DNA of 64,000 nucleotides from Chryseobacterium indologenes. GTDB taxonomy: Bacteria > Bacteroidota > Bacteroidia > Flavobacteriales > Weeksellaceae. The DNA is taken from NCBI RefSeq assembly GCF_018362995.1, contig NZ_CP074372.1:558001-622000 (forward strand). The letters are read 5' to 3'. The notes under the pieces were generated by a model that was given only the letters and a program-made list of their open reading frames with translations, did no database searches and was not told the origin of the DNA. Below are positions 1-7,356 of this stretch, one piece after another; the first letter of the stretch is position 1; each line of letters starts with the position of its first letter. A program made the position numbers and the translations under genes.

Positions 1-1
1 A

Positions 2-412
2 TATCCGCTATTTGTTACCGCATTACAGCAGTACAGAGATATCCAGAAAGATATGAATGATATGGATAGTAAAGCTAAAAGAAAGTTTGTAAGGGAAAGA
101 CAGAATATGCTGGCGGATCAGTATGAAAAACAGCTGAGAGATCTTACCACTACTGAAGGACAGGTTTTTGCAAAACTAATGAACAGGGCTACCGGAAAAA
201 ATGTTTACGAAATAATCAAAGAACTAAGAGGCGGATGGAGTGCTTTCTGGTGGAATGTAAAAGGAAAAATGGCCGATATTGATCTGAAAGAACAATACGA
301 TCCACACAAAAACAGAACTGATGAATTTGTAGAGTCACTGCTTCAGTCCAACTGGAATTCAGGGTATCTGCAGCCTTACCCGGGAGCAAGCGATTTTAAA
401 GTCAAGAAATAA
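2..412 (+). CDS. DUF4294 family protein (5' end outside window)
   Basis: The reading frame is open from the first complete codon (base 2), so the gene starts before the window; 136 residues are visible up to the stop at 410-412. An internal ATG at 53 would give 119 residues, but the frame upstream of it reads as plausible protein (YPLFVTALQQYRDI), so I treat it as truncated by the window edge. The composition (basic, Trp-containing, with an ELRGGWSAFWWN segment) fits the DUF4294 family of Bacteroidota, whose function is unknown. No membrane segment is visible in this part. A strong hairpin follows directly at 417-444. Confidence 0.7.
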   Translation, partial: YPLFVTALQQYRDIQKDMNDMDSKAKRKFVRERQNMLADQYEKQLRDLTTTEGQVFAKLMNRATGKNVYEIIKELRGGWSAFWWNVKGKMADIDLKEQYDPHKNRTDEFVESLLQSNWNSGYLQPYPGASDFKVKK

Positions 413-416
413 TATA

Positions 417-444
417 AATTCCTGTAAGTATTCTTACAGGAATT
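417..444. terminator. Bidirectional terminator hairpin
   Basis: A perfect 12-bp stem (417-428 with 433-444) and a TATT loop are followed by a T-run on the plus strand. It serves the DUF4294 gene and, from the other side, overlaps the last codons of the convergent Nudix gene, which ends at 434. Confidence 0.85.
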
Positions 445-850
445 TTTCTTTTAATTTATCAAATACAATCTTATCTATCGGAAGAGGGAAAGGATTGTCT
501 GGTCTGTCGATATCAATCCACTCTGTTTTTTCAATGCAGGGATCCATGATAATAAAATCTTCTTCATTCACTATATCTACTATATAATATATGGTAAGAA
601 GCTGCTCGTTTTCTTTGAAGCGGGAAACCAGAAAGTTTTCCTGAGTATAAAAATGTTCCAGGACATTGATCTGTACATTCAGTTCTTCATCAAACTCACG
701 ATGCAGGCATTCCAGTACTCCTTCACCATATTCCAATCCGCCACCCGGAAATTTCATTAAAGGTTCGCCGGCATATTCTTCAAATAAAGTCAGAACTTGT
801 TTGTCTTTTACTGCACACGCATACACTCTAATGTTGATCTTATCTATCAT
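434..850 (-). CDS. Nudix hydrolase
   Basis: A 138-residue single-domain protein. The Nudix box is complete: G37, E43, then R51-E52-F53-D54-E55-E56, matching Gx5Ex7REUxEE, so a Mg-dependent pyrophosphohydrolase is expected. Family members clean up or sense nucleoside diphosphate derivatives, and the substrate cannot be read from the sequence. It is a single gene, convergent with the DUF4294 gene and in the same direction as mnmD upstream but separated from it by about 200 bp, so probably transcribed alone. Function at family level is secure; the physiological substrate is unknown. Confidence 0.9.
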   Translation of the reverse strand: MIDKINIRVYACAVKDKQVLTLFEEYAGEPLMKFPGGGLEYGEGVLECLHREFDEELNVQINVLEHFYTQENFLVSRFKENEQLLTIYYIVDIVNEEDFIIMDPCIEKTEWIDIDRPDNPFPLPIDKIVFDKLKEKFL

Positions 851-899
851 ATATATAATGTATAATATTTGTATAGCTAATGTAAGGAATTTTGTTGAG

Positions 900-935
900 A
901 AAAGCTGGAAGTTGGAAGCGCAAGCTGGAAGTTTA
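900..935. repeat. Short intergenic direct repeat
   Basis: The gap between the Nudix gene and mnmD (851-1048) holds two direct copies of AGCTGGAAGTT (904-936 region) joined by TGGAAGCGCA, then an AT-rich stretch. Tandem GAAGCTGGAAG-like tracts are the kind of repeat often seen between flavobacterial genes; no gene is apparent in this gap. Confidence 0.5.
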
Positions 936-1048
936 ATACTATCTATTTTTAATAATATTAAATCAACATATCTTTATATATTAGTTATTATTTTAAATAA
1001 AAAATCAATAGTAATAAAACAGTCGGTAGTAAACATCCAGATTCCATT

Positions 1049-1723
1049 CTATAATTTAATGGCATTGATCATCTCTCTCTTTCCCGGAGGTCCCTGTTTT
1101 TTTTCTACCTGGAAATTCAGTTCCTGAAGAATTCTTCTTACGCTGCCTTTAGAAGAGTAGGTAGTTAATAATCCGTTAATGGCCATTTTGTCAGAAACCA
1201 GTTCAAATAATGGCTTTTCCCAAAGATCAGGCTGTACTCTGGCACCGAAACAATCGAAATAAACAAGATTGATTTTAGGCAAATCGATGTCTTTTAGGTC
1301 AAAAAAATCACATTCTATCTTTTTAAGGTTGAATCCACTAATGATTTCTACTGACTTTTCCCAATCTGCCAGATGAATTTTCTGATAAATATTTTTAAAC
1401 TCAGGGTTGTCAAAATGTTCAAAGTAAGCCAAATCCTTAACTTCGGATTCATTTATGGGGTATTTTTCAAGCGAAAAATAATTGATGACATGATTTTTGT
1501 CAGTTTTTAAATATTCATTAATTGTCACCAAAACATTCAAACCTGTTCCAAAACCGAGTTCTAGAATATTAATTTCGCAATCATTCATCAAATTTAGTCC
1601 ATTTTTAATAAACACATGTTCGGCCTCCTGAAGTGCGCCATGATGAGAATGGTAGTTTTCATTTAATTCATTGATAAACAATGTTTTACTTCCGTCGTTT
1701 GTGGTCTTAATTTCTCTTTTCAA
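1049..1723 (-). CDS. mnmD: tRNA 5-methylaminomethyl-2-thiouridine(34) methyltransferase MnmD
   Basis: A 224-residue stand-alone version of the methyltransferase half of MnmC. The SAM-binding motif ELGFGTG lies at about residues 55-61 and the family segment FDCFGARVQPDLW near 156-168, ending in the QGPPGKREM tail typical of the family. It uses SAM to methylate nm5s2U to mnm5s2U at the tRNA wobble position. The FAD domain found fused in E. coli MnmC is absent, as is usual in Bacteroidota. It is divergent from ilvE; the 85-bp spacer must hold both promoters. Confidence 0.9.
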   Translation of the reverse strand: MKREIKTTNDGSKTLFINELNENYHSHHGALQEAEHVFIKNGLNLMNDCEINILELGFGTGLNVLVTINEYLKTDKNHVINYFSLEKYPINESEVKDLAYFEHFDNPEFKNIYQKIHLADWEKSVEIISGFNLKKIECDFFDLKDIDLPKINLVYFDCFGARVQPDLWEKPLFELVSDKMAINGLLTTYSSKGSVRRILQELNFQVEKKQGPPGKREMINAIKL

Positions 1724-1775
1724 GCTATTTTTTTGTCAAATTTACTGTAAAATTTTTATATTTAGAAAATTATGT

Positions 1776-1783
1776 TAAATTTG
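1776..1783 (+). promoter_or_regulatory. TAnnTTTG -7 box of ilvE
   Basis: TAAATTTG lies 26 nt before the ilvE start codon and fits the Bacteroidota -7 consensus. No good -33 TTG is seen at the usual distance, so the call rests on one box. Confidence 0.55.
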
Positions 1784-1808
1784 TAGAACATCGTAAAAAT
1801 TTTAAAAA

Positions 1809-2879
1809 ATGATAATTCAAAAAACTGAAAACTCCAGAATTTCTACATTTGACCCTAACGATTTTTCATTTGGTGGTACTTTCATAGATCATATGATTAT
1901 ATGTGAGTATGAAGATGGAAAATGGGGTGATGTAAAATTAGTTCCTTACGGTCCGATTCCATTTACGCCTGCCATGATGGGAGTAAACTATGGACAAGCT
2001 TGTTTTGAAGGTATGAAAGCCTATAAAGACAAAGACGGGCAGGTTTTCCTTTTCAGGCCTGAAAAGAATTTTGAACGTATCAATAAGTCGGCAAAGCGCC
2101 TTGCTATGCCTGAGGTAACTGAAGAAATGTTTTTAGACGGGTTAAAAGCGTTAGTAGATATTGACAGAGAGTGGATTCCACAGGGGGAAGGAATGTCTCT
2201 TTATATCAGACCATTGATTTTTGCTACGGAGGAAGCTTTGAAAGCAAGAGTATCTAATAAATATATGTTTGCTATCGTTGCAACACCAGCGAAGAGCTAT
2301 TATTCTGAGCCGGTATCTGTGAAAATCTCTGACCACTATTCAAGAGCTGCAAACGGAGGAGTAGGTTCTGCAAAAGCTGCAGGTAACTACGCTGCTTCTT
2401 TCTATCCTACGCAATTGGCGATCGAAGAAGGATATGAGCAAATCATCTGGACGGATGATGCTACTCACGAATATTTTGAAGAGAGTGGTACAATGAATGT
2501 ATTTGTAAGAATCAACGATACGATCTATACACCTCCAACGTCTGAGAAAATCCTTGACGGAGTGACAAGAGACAGTTTCATTCAGTTAGCTAAGAAAAGA
2601 GGAATTGAAGTGAAAGTAGAACCAATTCCTGTGAAAACAGTTATTGAAGCGTTGAAGAACGGTTCTCTTAAAGAAGTGTGGGGAGTAGGTACGGCAGTAG
2701 TAACCACTCAGTTCCAGGCTTTAGGGTATCAAGGTGAAAAACTTGAGCTTCCAAGATTATCTGACGAAGAAAGCTTCGCCGCTATTCTTAAAAAAGACCT
2801 GGTAGACCTGCAGACTAATCTTTCTGAAGATCCTTTCGGATGGAGAGTTGTGGTAGATCACGCTTTGGAAACAGTTTAA
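1809..2879 (+). CDS. ilvE: Branched-chain amino acid aminotransferase
   Basis: 356 residues, fold-type IV PLP enzyme that interconverts Leu/Ile/Val and their 2-oxo acids using glutamate/2-oxoglutarate. The PLP lysine is K189 in GSAKAAGNYAAS, and the family signature continues through ATHEYFEESGTMNVF and the KILDGVTRDS segment. Length matches class-II bacterial/eukaryotic-type BCATs. It is monocistronic. Its own terminator now lies more than 1.3 kb away because an IS3-family element inserted 14 bp after the stop codon (see 2894-4203 and 4216-4241). Confidence 0.95.
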   Translation: MIIQKTENSRISTFDPNDFSFGGTFIDHMIICEYEDGKWGDVKLVPYGPIPFTPAMMGVNYGQACFEGMKAYKDKDGQVFLFRPEKNFERINKSAKRLAMPEVTEEMFLDGLKALVDIDREWIPQGEGMSLYIRPLIFATEEALKARVSNKYMFAIVATPAKSYYSEPVSVKISDHYSRAANGGVGSAKAAGNYAASFYPTQLAIEEGYEQIIWTDDATHEYFEESGTMNVFVRINDTIYTPPTSEKILDGVTRDSFIQLAKKRGIEVKVEPIPVKTVIEALKNGSLKEVWGVGTAVVTTQFQALGYQGEKLELPRLSDEESFAAILKKDLVDLQTNLSEDPFGWRVVVDHALETV

Positions 2880-2893
2880 TATTTTTTAAATAA

Positions 2894-2918
2894 TGAGTCG
2901 TCCTAAAATAGGTTGACA
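2894..2918 (+). repeat. Left terminal inverted repeat of the first IS
   Basis: Begins TGAGTCGTCCT and ends GTTGACA. It matches the reverse complement of 4179-4203 at 20 of 25 positions. The conserved 20-bp core starts at 2899. Confidence 0.9.
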
Positions 2919-2923
2919 TAAAA

Positions 2924-3751
2924 TTAGACAATATTTAATCCGGAGAAGTATTTATTTTCTTCGGATTTTTTATGCACTTTATCTGGCGTTTGCATATTAA
3001 GACTTAAATGTGGTCTTTTAGTATTGTAGATATTAATACTTTCTTTTATCAAGGAGTTTAAGTCTTGTATATTCTTTGTTTTACAAAACAGGAATTCCTG
3101 CTTTAATATTCCATTAATTCTCTCAGCCAATGCATTTTGATAACAATCATAACCATCAGTCATAGAAGGTTTTATTCTATTTTTATTAAGCATGTTTTGG
3201 TAATAGCCAGAACAGTACTGCAGTCCTCTATCTGAATGATGAATCAAAGGAGTATTTGAAACTCTATTTTTCACTGCCATTTTTAAAGCTTTGGCTACAT
3301 TCTCAGTATTCATATTTGAGCTTAATGAATATCCCATGATTTTTCTGCTGTAAGCATCTGTTACTAAAGACAAATAGCAGGTAGATTCCCTTGTTTTAAT
3401 ATAAGTTATATCGCTTACAAAAACCTGTTCTGCTTTTGCGATCTTTAATTCTTTCAATAAATTAGGATGTTTTCTAAGCCAATGTTTTGAAAAAGTTGTC
3501 TTAACATACTTTTTTTGAGCACGCACAAGCATATTCTCTCTTTTTAGATAAGCAAATAAAGCATCTCTGCCTATTTTGATTCCTTCATTTTTGAACCCTT
3601 CTTTAAGTAGGTAATAAAGCTTTCTGGTTCCAAGTCTGGGCATTTCCATTCGTACTTTTTGTACGAGTATCTTTATTTTTAGTAATTCTTTTTCACGGGT
3701 TAAGCTCCTCTGCTTATTTTGATAAACTGCCTGACGGCTTATCCCAAACAA
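2924..3751 (-). CDS. IS3-family transposase OrfB (DDE integrase domain)
   Basis: 275 residues if started at a TTG at 3751, but the frame is open further upstream, through LHREGISISRLCRLFG, to the slippery site at 3814-3820. The working product is therefore probably an OrfA-OrfB fusion made by -1 frameshifting. An HTH_21-like start is followed by the rve integrase core with all three acidic residues: D in FVSDITYIK, D in HHSDRGLQY, and E in NALAERINGILK. It catalyses strand transfer of the element. No internal stop is seen. Confidence 0.93.
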   Translation of the reverse strand: MFGISRQAVYQNKQRSLTREKELLKIKILVQKVRMEMPRLGTRKLYYLLKEGFKNEGIKIGRDALFAYLKRENMLVRAQKKYVKTTFSKHWLRKHPNLLKELKIAKAEQVFVSDITYIKTRESTCYLSLVTDAYSRKIMGYSLSSNMNTENVAKALKMAVKNRVSNTPLIHHSDRGLQYCSGYYQNMLNKNRIKPSMTDGYDCYQNALAERINGILKQEFLFCKTKNIQDLNSLIKESINIYNTKRPHLSLNMQTPDKVHKKSEENKYFSGLNIV

Positions 3752-3771
3752 TCTGCACAGCCTGGATATGC

Positions 3772-4161
3772 TTATTCCTTCTCTGTGGAGTCTGAAGATT
3801 GTTGGGAGGAAAACTTTTTTCTGATTTGGGTGCCATACTGCTTATCTGACATATCAATCATGGTATTAAGAACCTTAGTTTTTAGCTTTTCATCAGCTAA
3901 TTCTTTTTCCAAACGCTTAATTTTTTGAGCCGGAGTTTCTTTAGAGTTATGCATAATATGGAATTTAGGTTTACTCCAATCTAAGTTACCATATCTTCGC
4001 AACCAAACCAAAACTGTACTTCTGCCTTGGATACCATATTCTTTTTGGGCTTGTTTATAAGTGTAATCACCGTTTTCTACCTGAGAAACAACTCGTAATT
4101 TAAAGCCTATACTGTAATCTCTTTGAGTATGTTTTTCCTTTTTTAATTCTTGAGCTTTCAT
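3772..4161 (-). CDS. IS3-family transposase OrfA (helix-turn-helix)
   Basis: 129 residues. The N-terminal helix-turn-helix (about 15-65, with YKQAQKEYGIQGRSTVLVWL) binds the terminal repeats, and the following leucine-zipper-like segment (about 75-105, KIKRLEKELADEKLKTKVLN) should mediate oligomerisation. Its frame crosses A AAA AAG at 3820-3814 and terminates 42 nt later; a -1 slip there joins it to OrfB. Confidence 0.92.
   Translation of the reverse strand: MKAQELKKEKHTQRDYSIGFKLRVVSQVENGDYTYKQAQKEYGIQGRSTVLVWLRRYGNLDWSKPKFHIMHNSKETPAQKIKRLEKELADEKLKTKVLNTMIDMSDKQYGTQIRKKFSSQQSSDSTEKE
3814..3820 (-). other. -1 ribosomal frameshift site A AAA AAG
   Basis: On the minus strand the OrfA codons AGA AAA AAG contain the canonical IS3-family heptamer in the right phase. 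After the slip the reading continues V-F-L-P-T-I-F-R into the OrfB frame without a stop. Confidence 0.88.
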
Positions 4162-4178
4162 AATATAAGTTGATTAAG

Positions 4179-4203
4179 TGTCAACTTATTTCAGGACGGG
4201 ACA
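4179..4203 (-). repeat. Right terminal inverted repeat of the first IS
   Basis: Read on the minus strand it begins TGTCCCGTCCT and ends GTTGACA. It lies 17 bp upstream of orfA, so the transposase promoter probably overlaps this end. Confidence 0.9.
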
Positions 4204-4215
4204 TAAACTATATAA

Positions 4216-4241
4216 AAGTCGGGTTTTTCCCGGCTTTTTTT
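4216..4241 (+). terminator. Displaced ilvE terminator
   Basis: An 8-bp GC-rich stem (4216-4223 with 4229-4236, one G-T wobble), a T5 loop and a following T-run. With the IS and one TAA copy removed, this hairpin would start about 25 nt after the ilvE stop codon, so it is most simply the original ilvE terminator. Confidence 0.75.
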
Positions 4242-4400
4242 GTATTTATGTATCCATGTAAAAATGTAGGAATGACTTTTAGTAACAAGATTCATGCAGC
4301 TGTTTCTTTTGTGTTGACAGATTGATGCATTTCTACATTCACATATTTCTGGGTCAAGTTTTGTAATTGATTCGCGAAATGTGTATTTTCGCAAAAGTTT

Positions 4401-4913
4401 ATGAAAAAAATACTCTTCATATCAGCCATAAGCCTGTTGAGCTGCAACAGAAATACACAGACGGCCCATCCTCCGGTAGGCGGTGTTTTAAGCCAAAAAG
4501 ATCTGGATGTTTCTAAAAACAGGATGAAAAATCTGAATACCATAGAAAGAGGCCAGATTCAGGATTGGATCAATGGCCAGTCTGTGAAATTCTATCCTAC
4601 GCAGCTTAATTACTGGGTAACGGCAGAAGGCTATGATCAGAGAGAAAGAAGAAAAGACGAAACTTTGATTTCTTACTCTTATGATCTGTATGATTTTGAT
4701 CAGACTAAAATCTACGACCAGTCTTTTGAAAGAAGAGATGCCAGATTCGGGCACTTTGATGAACTGAAGGCAGTGGAGAACGCTTTGCGTTTTATACAGG
4801 ATGGAGAGGAAGTGACGCTTTTGGTACCGTCTTCTTTGGCTTACGGAACTTTCGGGGACGAAAAGAAAATAGATAACGACATTCCATTAATCATAAAATT
4901 AAAAGCTCTATAA
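4401..4913 (+). CDS. gldI: Gliding motility-associated FKBP-type prolyl isomerase GldI
   Basis: 170 residues with a very short lipoprotein signal (MKKILFISAISLLSC, lipid-attached Cys at 15), so outer-membrane or periplasmic lipoprotein. The C-terminal half is an FKBP domain (YSYDLYDFDQTKIYD, ALRFIQDGEEVTLLVPSSLAYG), with divergence at several aromatic positions of the classical active site. GldI is needed for folding of gliding/T9SS components in Flavobacterium. Chryseobacterium species are mostly non-gliding, so here the role is probably T9SS support. It lies 3 bp before a second prolyl-isomerase gene, so the two are almost certainly cotranscribed. Confidence 0.85.
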   Translation: MKKILFISAISLLSCNRNTQTAHPPVGGVLSQKDLDVSKNRMKNLNTIERGQIQDWINGQSVKFYPTQLNYWVTAEGYDQRERRKDETLISYSYDLYDFDQTKIYDQSFERRDARFGHFDELKAVENALRFIQDGEEVTLLVPSSLAYGTFGDEKKIDNDIPLIIKLKAL

Positions 4914-4916
4914 TAC

Positions 4917-6032
4917 ATGAAATTGTTTAACAAGAATATAATTCTGGCAGCGGCAAGTATCTCGCTGATGAGTTGTACCCCAATTTATAAAAAAATGAAC
5001 GTAGACAAAGAAACTTACGAAGGTCTTAATGACGGGCTTTATGCCAATCTTCAAACTACAAAAGGTAACCTAATTGTAAAGTTTGAGGACAAGAAAGCAC
5101 CAGTAACTGTAGCCAACTTTATTGGTCTTGCAGAAGGGAAAATCGACAACAAAGCTAAGGCTAAAGGAGTTCCTTATTATGACGGAACTATTTTCCACAG
5201 AGTAATCAAAGATTTCATGATCCAGGGAGGAGATCCTCAGGGAACTGGAGCAGGTGATCCTGGATATAAATTCGAGGACGAAAGAAACGACCTTAAACAT
5301 ACAGGAAAAGGTATTCTTTCAATGGCGAACTCAGGACCTAATACAAACGGTTCTCAGTTTTTCATTACTGAAGTTGCTACACCTTGGTTAGATGGAAAAC
5401 ACACGATCTTCGGAAAAGTAGTAAAAGGTAACGACGTAATCGATGCTATTGCTAACGTTGAAAAAGGAGCTCAGGATAAACCTAAAACAGATATCGTTTT
5501 AGAGAAAGTTTCTGTTTTCAGTAAAGGTGATGAGTACAAACACTACGACGCAGCTAAAACTTTCAGCGAAGGAAAAGCAAAGATCGCAGAAAATAATAAA
5601 GCTTTTTTAGCTAAAGAAGAAGCTGAAAAGAAGAAAAGAGAAGAAGAATTCAAAGCTAACCAGGAGAAATTAGTTGAAAACTTAAAAGCTGGTATGCAAA
5701 AAACTGAATCAGGTCTTTACTATAAAATTACAAAAACAGCTGACGGTAAAGCTCCAAAAGCAGGTGATAATGTATCTGTACACTATGCAGGTAAATTAGT
5801 AGACGGAACTGAGTTCGATTCTTCATTCAAAAGAAACGAGCCGATCGAAATTCCAATCGGAATGGGAAGAGTAATCAAAGGATGGGATGAAGGTATCCTA
5901 TTATTGAAAGAAGGTGAAACTGCTACATTACTGATCCCACCGGCAATGGCTTACGGAGAAAGAGGAGCAGGAGGAGTGATCCCGCCAAACTCCTGGTTAG
6001 TTTTCGATGTTGAGCTTGTAAAAGTAAAATAA
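4917..6032 (+). CDS. Cyclophilin-FKBP fusion lipoprotein (peptidyl-prolyl isomerase)
   Basis: 371 residues, lipobox SLMSC (Cys at about 20). It holds two different prolyl-isomerase folds in one chain. A cyclophilin domain spans about 42-205, with FHRVIKDFMIQGGDP, NTNGSQFFIT and LDGKHTIFGKV. A charged, probably helical linker follows (about 215-260, rich in A/E/K). An FKBP domain covers about 268-371, with GDNVSVHYAGKLVDGTEFD and LIPPAMAYGERGAGGVIPP. Both active sites look complete. The protein should act on folding of envelope proteins together with GldI encoded just upstream. Confidence 0.93.
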   Translation: MKLFNKNIILAAASISLMSCTPIYKKMNVDKETYEGLNDGLYANLQTTKGNLIVKFEDKKAPVTVANFIGLAEGKIDNKAKAKGVPYYDGTIFHRVIKDFMIQGGDPQGTGAGDPGYKFEDERNDLKHTGKGILSMANSGPNTNGSQFFITEVATPWLDGKHTIFGKVVKGNDVIDAIANVEKGAQDKPKTDIVLEKVSVFSKGDEYKHYDAAKTFSEGKAKIAENNKAFLAKEEAEKKKREEEFKANQEKLVENLKAGMQKTESGLYYKITKTADGKAPKAGDNVSVHYAGKLVDGTEFDSSFKRNEPIEIPIGMGRVIKGWDEGILLLKEGETATLLIPPAMAYGERGAGGVIPPNSWLVFDVELVKVK

Positions 6033-6053
6033 TTGAATCTTCAAATATGATAA

Positions 6054-6080
6054 AAGCCGTCCGAAAGGATGGCTTTTTTA
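6054..6080 (+). terminator. Terminator of the gldI operon
   Basis: AAGCCGTCC-GAAA-GGATGGCTT hairpin with one wobble pair (6055-6075) followed by T6, starting 22 nt after the stop codon. Confidence 0.85.
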
Positions 6081-6201
6081 TTTAGCTCCAATACATTCTG
6101 TAACGATCCGGGTATATGTTACGACCCATTTTAATAACTGGAAAGGCTAATGATTTTTCTGATAAAAAATAATCTTAAAATTTTGTAACGCCCATTAAAT
6201 A

Positions 6202-6777
6202 ATGAAAACCAAATCACTTCTGTTGCTGTTCGTCCTGCTGTCGTTTATCGCTTTTTCGCAGAGCAAGGCAAACCCTGACGATGCAGCAATAAAAAAATCA
6301 CTTACTTATTTTGTAAACAATATTCAATCTAAACAGATTGATCAGGCGGTAAGTTGTATATATCCAAAATTTTTCACCATAGTTTCAAAAGAACAGATGA
6401 CACAGATTTTGAATATGACCTACAATAATCCATTCATGAAAATTGAAGTACAGGATCTCAATTTTGGAAATATTGAAAAACCAGAGCTCATTACCGGTGA
6501 ACATTTTTCTATTACCCATTATTTTTTAAAACTGAAATGTAATGTCAGTTCATTAAATGATGATATGAGAAAGAAAATGAACAGTGCTTTAACAGCCAAA
6601 TATGGCGCAAATAATGTAAAATATCTGGCCAGCGAAGGTTCGTATCTCGTCAACGCGAATATGAAAGCATGTGCTGTTTCAAAAGATAAGAAGGCCTGGA
6701 AATTTGTTATTCTTGAAAAGGAGTATAAAAAAGAACTGGTGAAAGTCTTGCCGAAGAAAATTCTGGATAAATTTTAA
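6202..6777 (+). CDS. Secreted protein of unknown function
   Basis: 191 residues. A Sec signal peptide (MKTKSLLLLFVLLSFIAFSQ) is followed by a soluble, lysine-rich domain with no motif I recognise. The segment after the signal (DDAAIKKSLTYFVNNIQSK) suggests an NTF2/SnoaL-like layout, but that is only an impression from length and helix pattern. It stands alone, with a weak TTTTGTAA element upstream. Likely periplasmic. Confidence 0.7.
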   Translation: MKTKSLLLLFVLLSFIAFSQSKANPDDAAIKKSLTYFVNNIQSKQIDQAVSCIYPKFFTIVSKEQMTQILNMTYNNPFMKIEVQDLNFGNIEKPELITGEHFSITHYFLKLKCNVSSLNDDMRKKMNSALTAKYGANNVKYLASEGSYLVNANMKACAVSKDKKAWKFVILEKEYKKELVKVLPKKILDKF

Positions 6778-6894
6778 AAGGTGAAGTAATAAGCATTGAC
6801 TTTTTTATTTCCTGTAAATACCGTAAAAATACGGATTTCAGTAAGGCTTTATTACTTCTATCTTTACCCAACACTATAAGAAACAAAATAAAAT

Positions 6895-7116
6895 ATGTTT
6901 GATCTGAATTACGACCTCATAAAAAAAGAAATTGAGTCAGAAATGTGTGAAGAACACGGTCTGCATCCGGAATTGATTAAAACGGATGAAGGCTTCGGAA
7001 TAAAAGCCTGTTGTGAACCTTTCAGAGAAAAGATGGTTGAAAAATCCGGAACTATGATTGAAGAAGAAACCAAAAAGATCCTTGATGAAATGATGAAGGA
7101 TCTCTTTAAAGAATAA
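6895..7116 (+). CDS. Small acidic Cys-containing protein
   Basis: 73 residues, acidic (many E/D), with no signal peptide and no membrane segment, so cytoplasmic. It holds C18, H21 and a C39-C40 pair in the arrangement MCEEHGLHPE ... IKACCEPF, which could bind a metal. The C-terminal half is predicted helical (EEETKKILDEMMKDLF). A TATCTTTA box lies about 35 nt upstream. I do not recognise the family. Confidence 0.65.
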   Translation: MFDLNYDLIKKEIESEMCEEHGLHPELIKTDEGFGIKACCEPFREKMVEKSGTMIEEETKKILDEMMKDLFKE

Positions 7117-7151
7117 GTTTTTACGATGTTAAGATAACTTTGTTATCACGA

Positions 7152-7178
7152 GCTGCTCCGGAGGGGGTGGCTTTTTTT
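7152..7178 (+). terminator. Probable terminator of the 73-residue protein gene
   Basis: GC-rich stem with three wobble pairs (7152-7159 with 7164-7171) followed by seven Ts, 36 nt after the stop codon. Confidence 0.65.
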
Positions 7179-7254
7179 ATTAATACGGTTTCCCGTAAGG
7201 TGAAATTAATATCTAATTATATTTTTACAATTAATAATTGTAGATATTTAAATT

Positions 7255-7356
7255 ATGGAAGAAAATAAGATGTTGAATCTCTATCCAATAGATTATCCTT
7301 TTGAAACTTTAGTATCAAGAGTAGATGACCTCTCCCCGTTAATATTACCAATCTAA
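7255..7356 (+). pseudogene. 5' fragment of a probable DUF262 (GmrSD-like) gene, cut by an IS
   Basis: An ATG at 7255 opens a frame reading MEENKMLNLYPIDYPFETLV-SRVD. The next residues, up to the stop at 7354-7356, come from the IS end that begins at 7326. The resident part, about 24 residues, resembles the start of DUF262 proteins (a DYPFETLV motif shortly before the catalytic xxDFQR region). DUF262 is the nuclease domain of GmrSD-type restriction of modified phage DNA. The remainder of the gene is not found on the other side of the IS. Assignment rests on a very short match. Confidence 0.45.

Larger units (their letters stand above)
2894..4203 (-). mobile_element. IS3-family insertion sequence, apparently complete
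   Basis: 1310 bp with TG...CA ends. The 25-bp terminal inverted repeats (2894-2918 and 4179-4203) differ at 5 positions. A 3-bp target duplication TAA sits on both sides (2891-2893 and 4204-4206). It carries orfA and orfB on the minus strand with an A AAA AAG slippery site (3814-3820) for -1 frameshifting, and an intact DDE triad. All parts needed for transposition appear present, so the copy may be active or recent. Confidence 0.95.

Noticed and set aside
666..1127. 153-residue plus-strand frame across the Nudix-mnmD gap
   Set aside because: It runs through the antisense of both neighbouring genes and a repeat; no support for coding.
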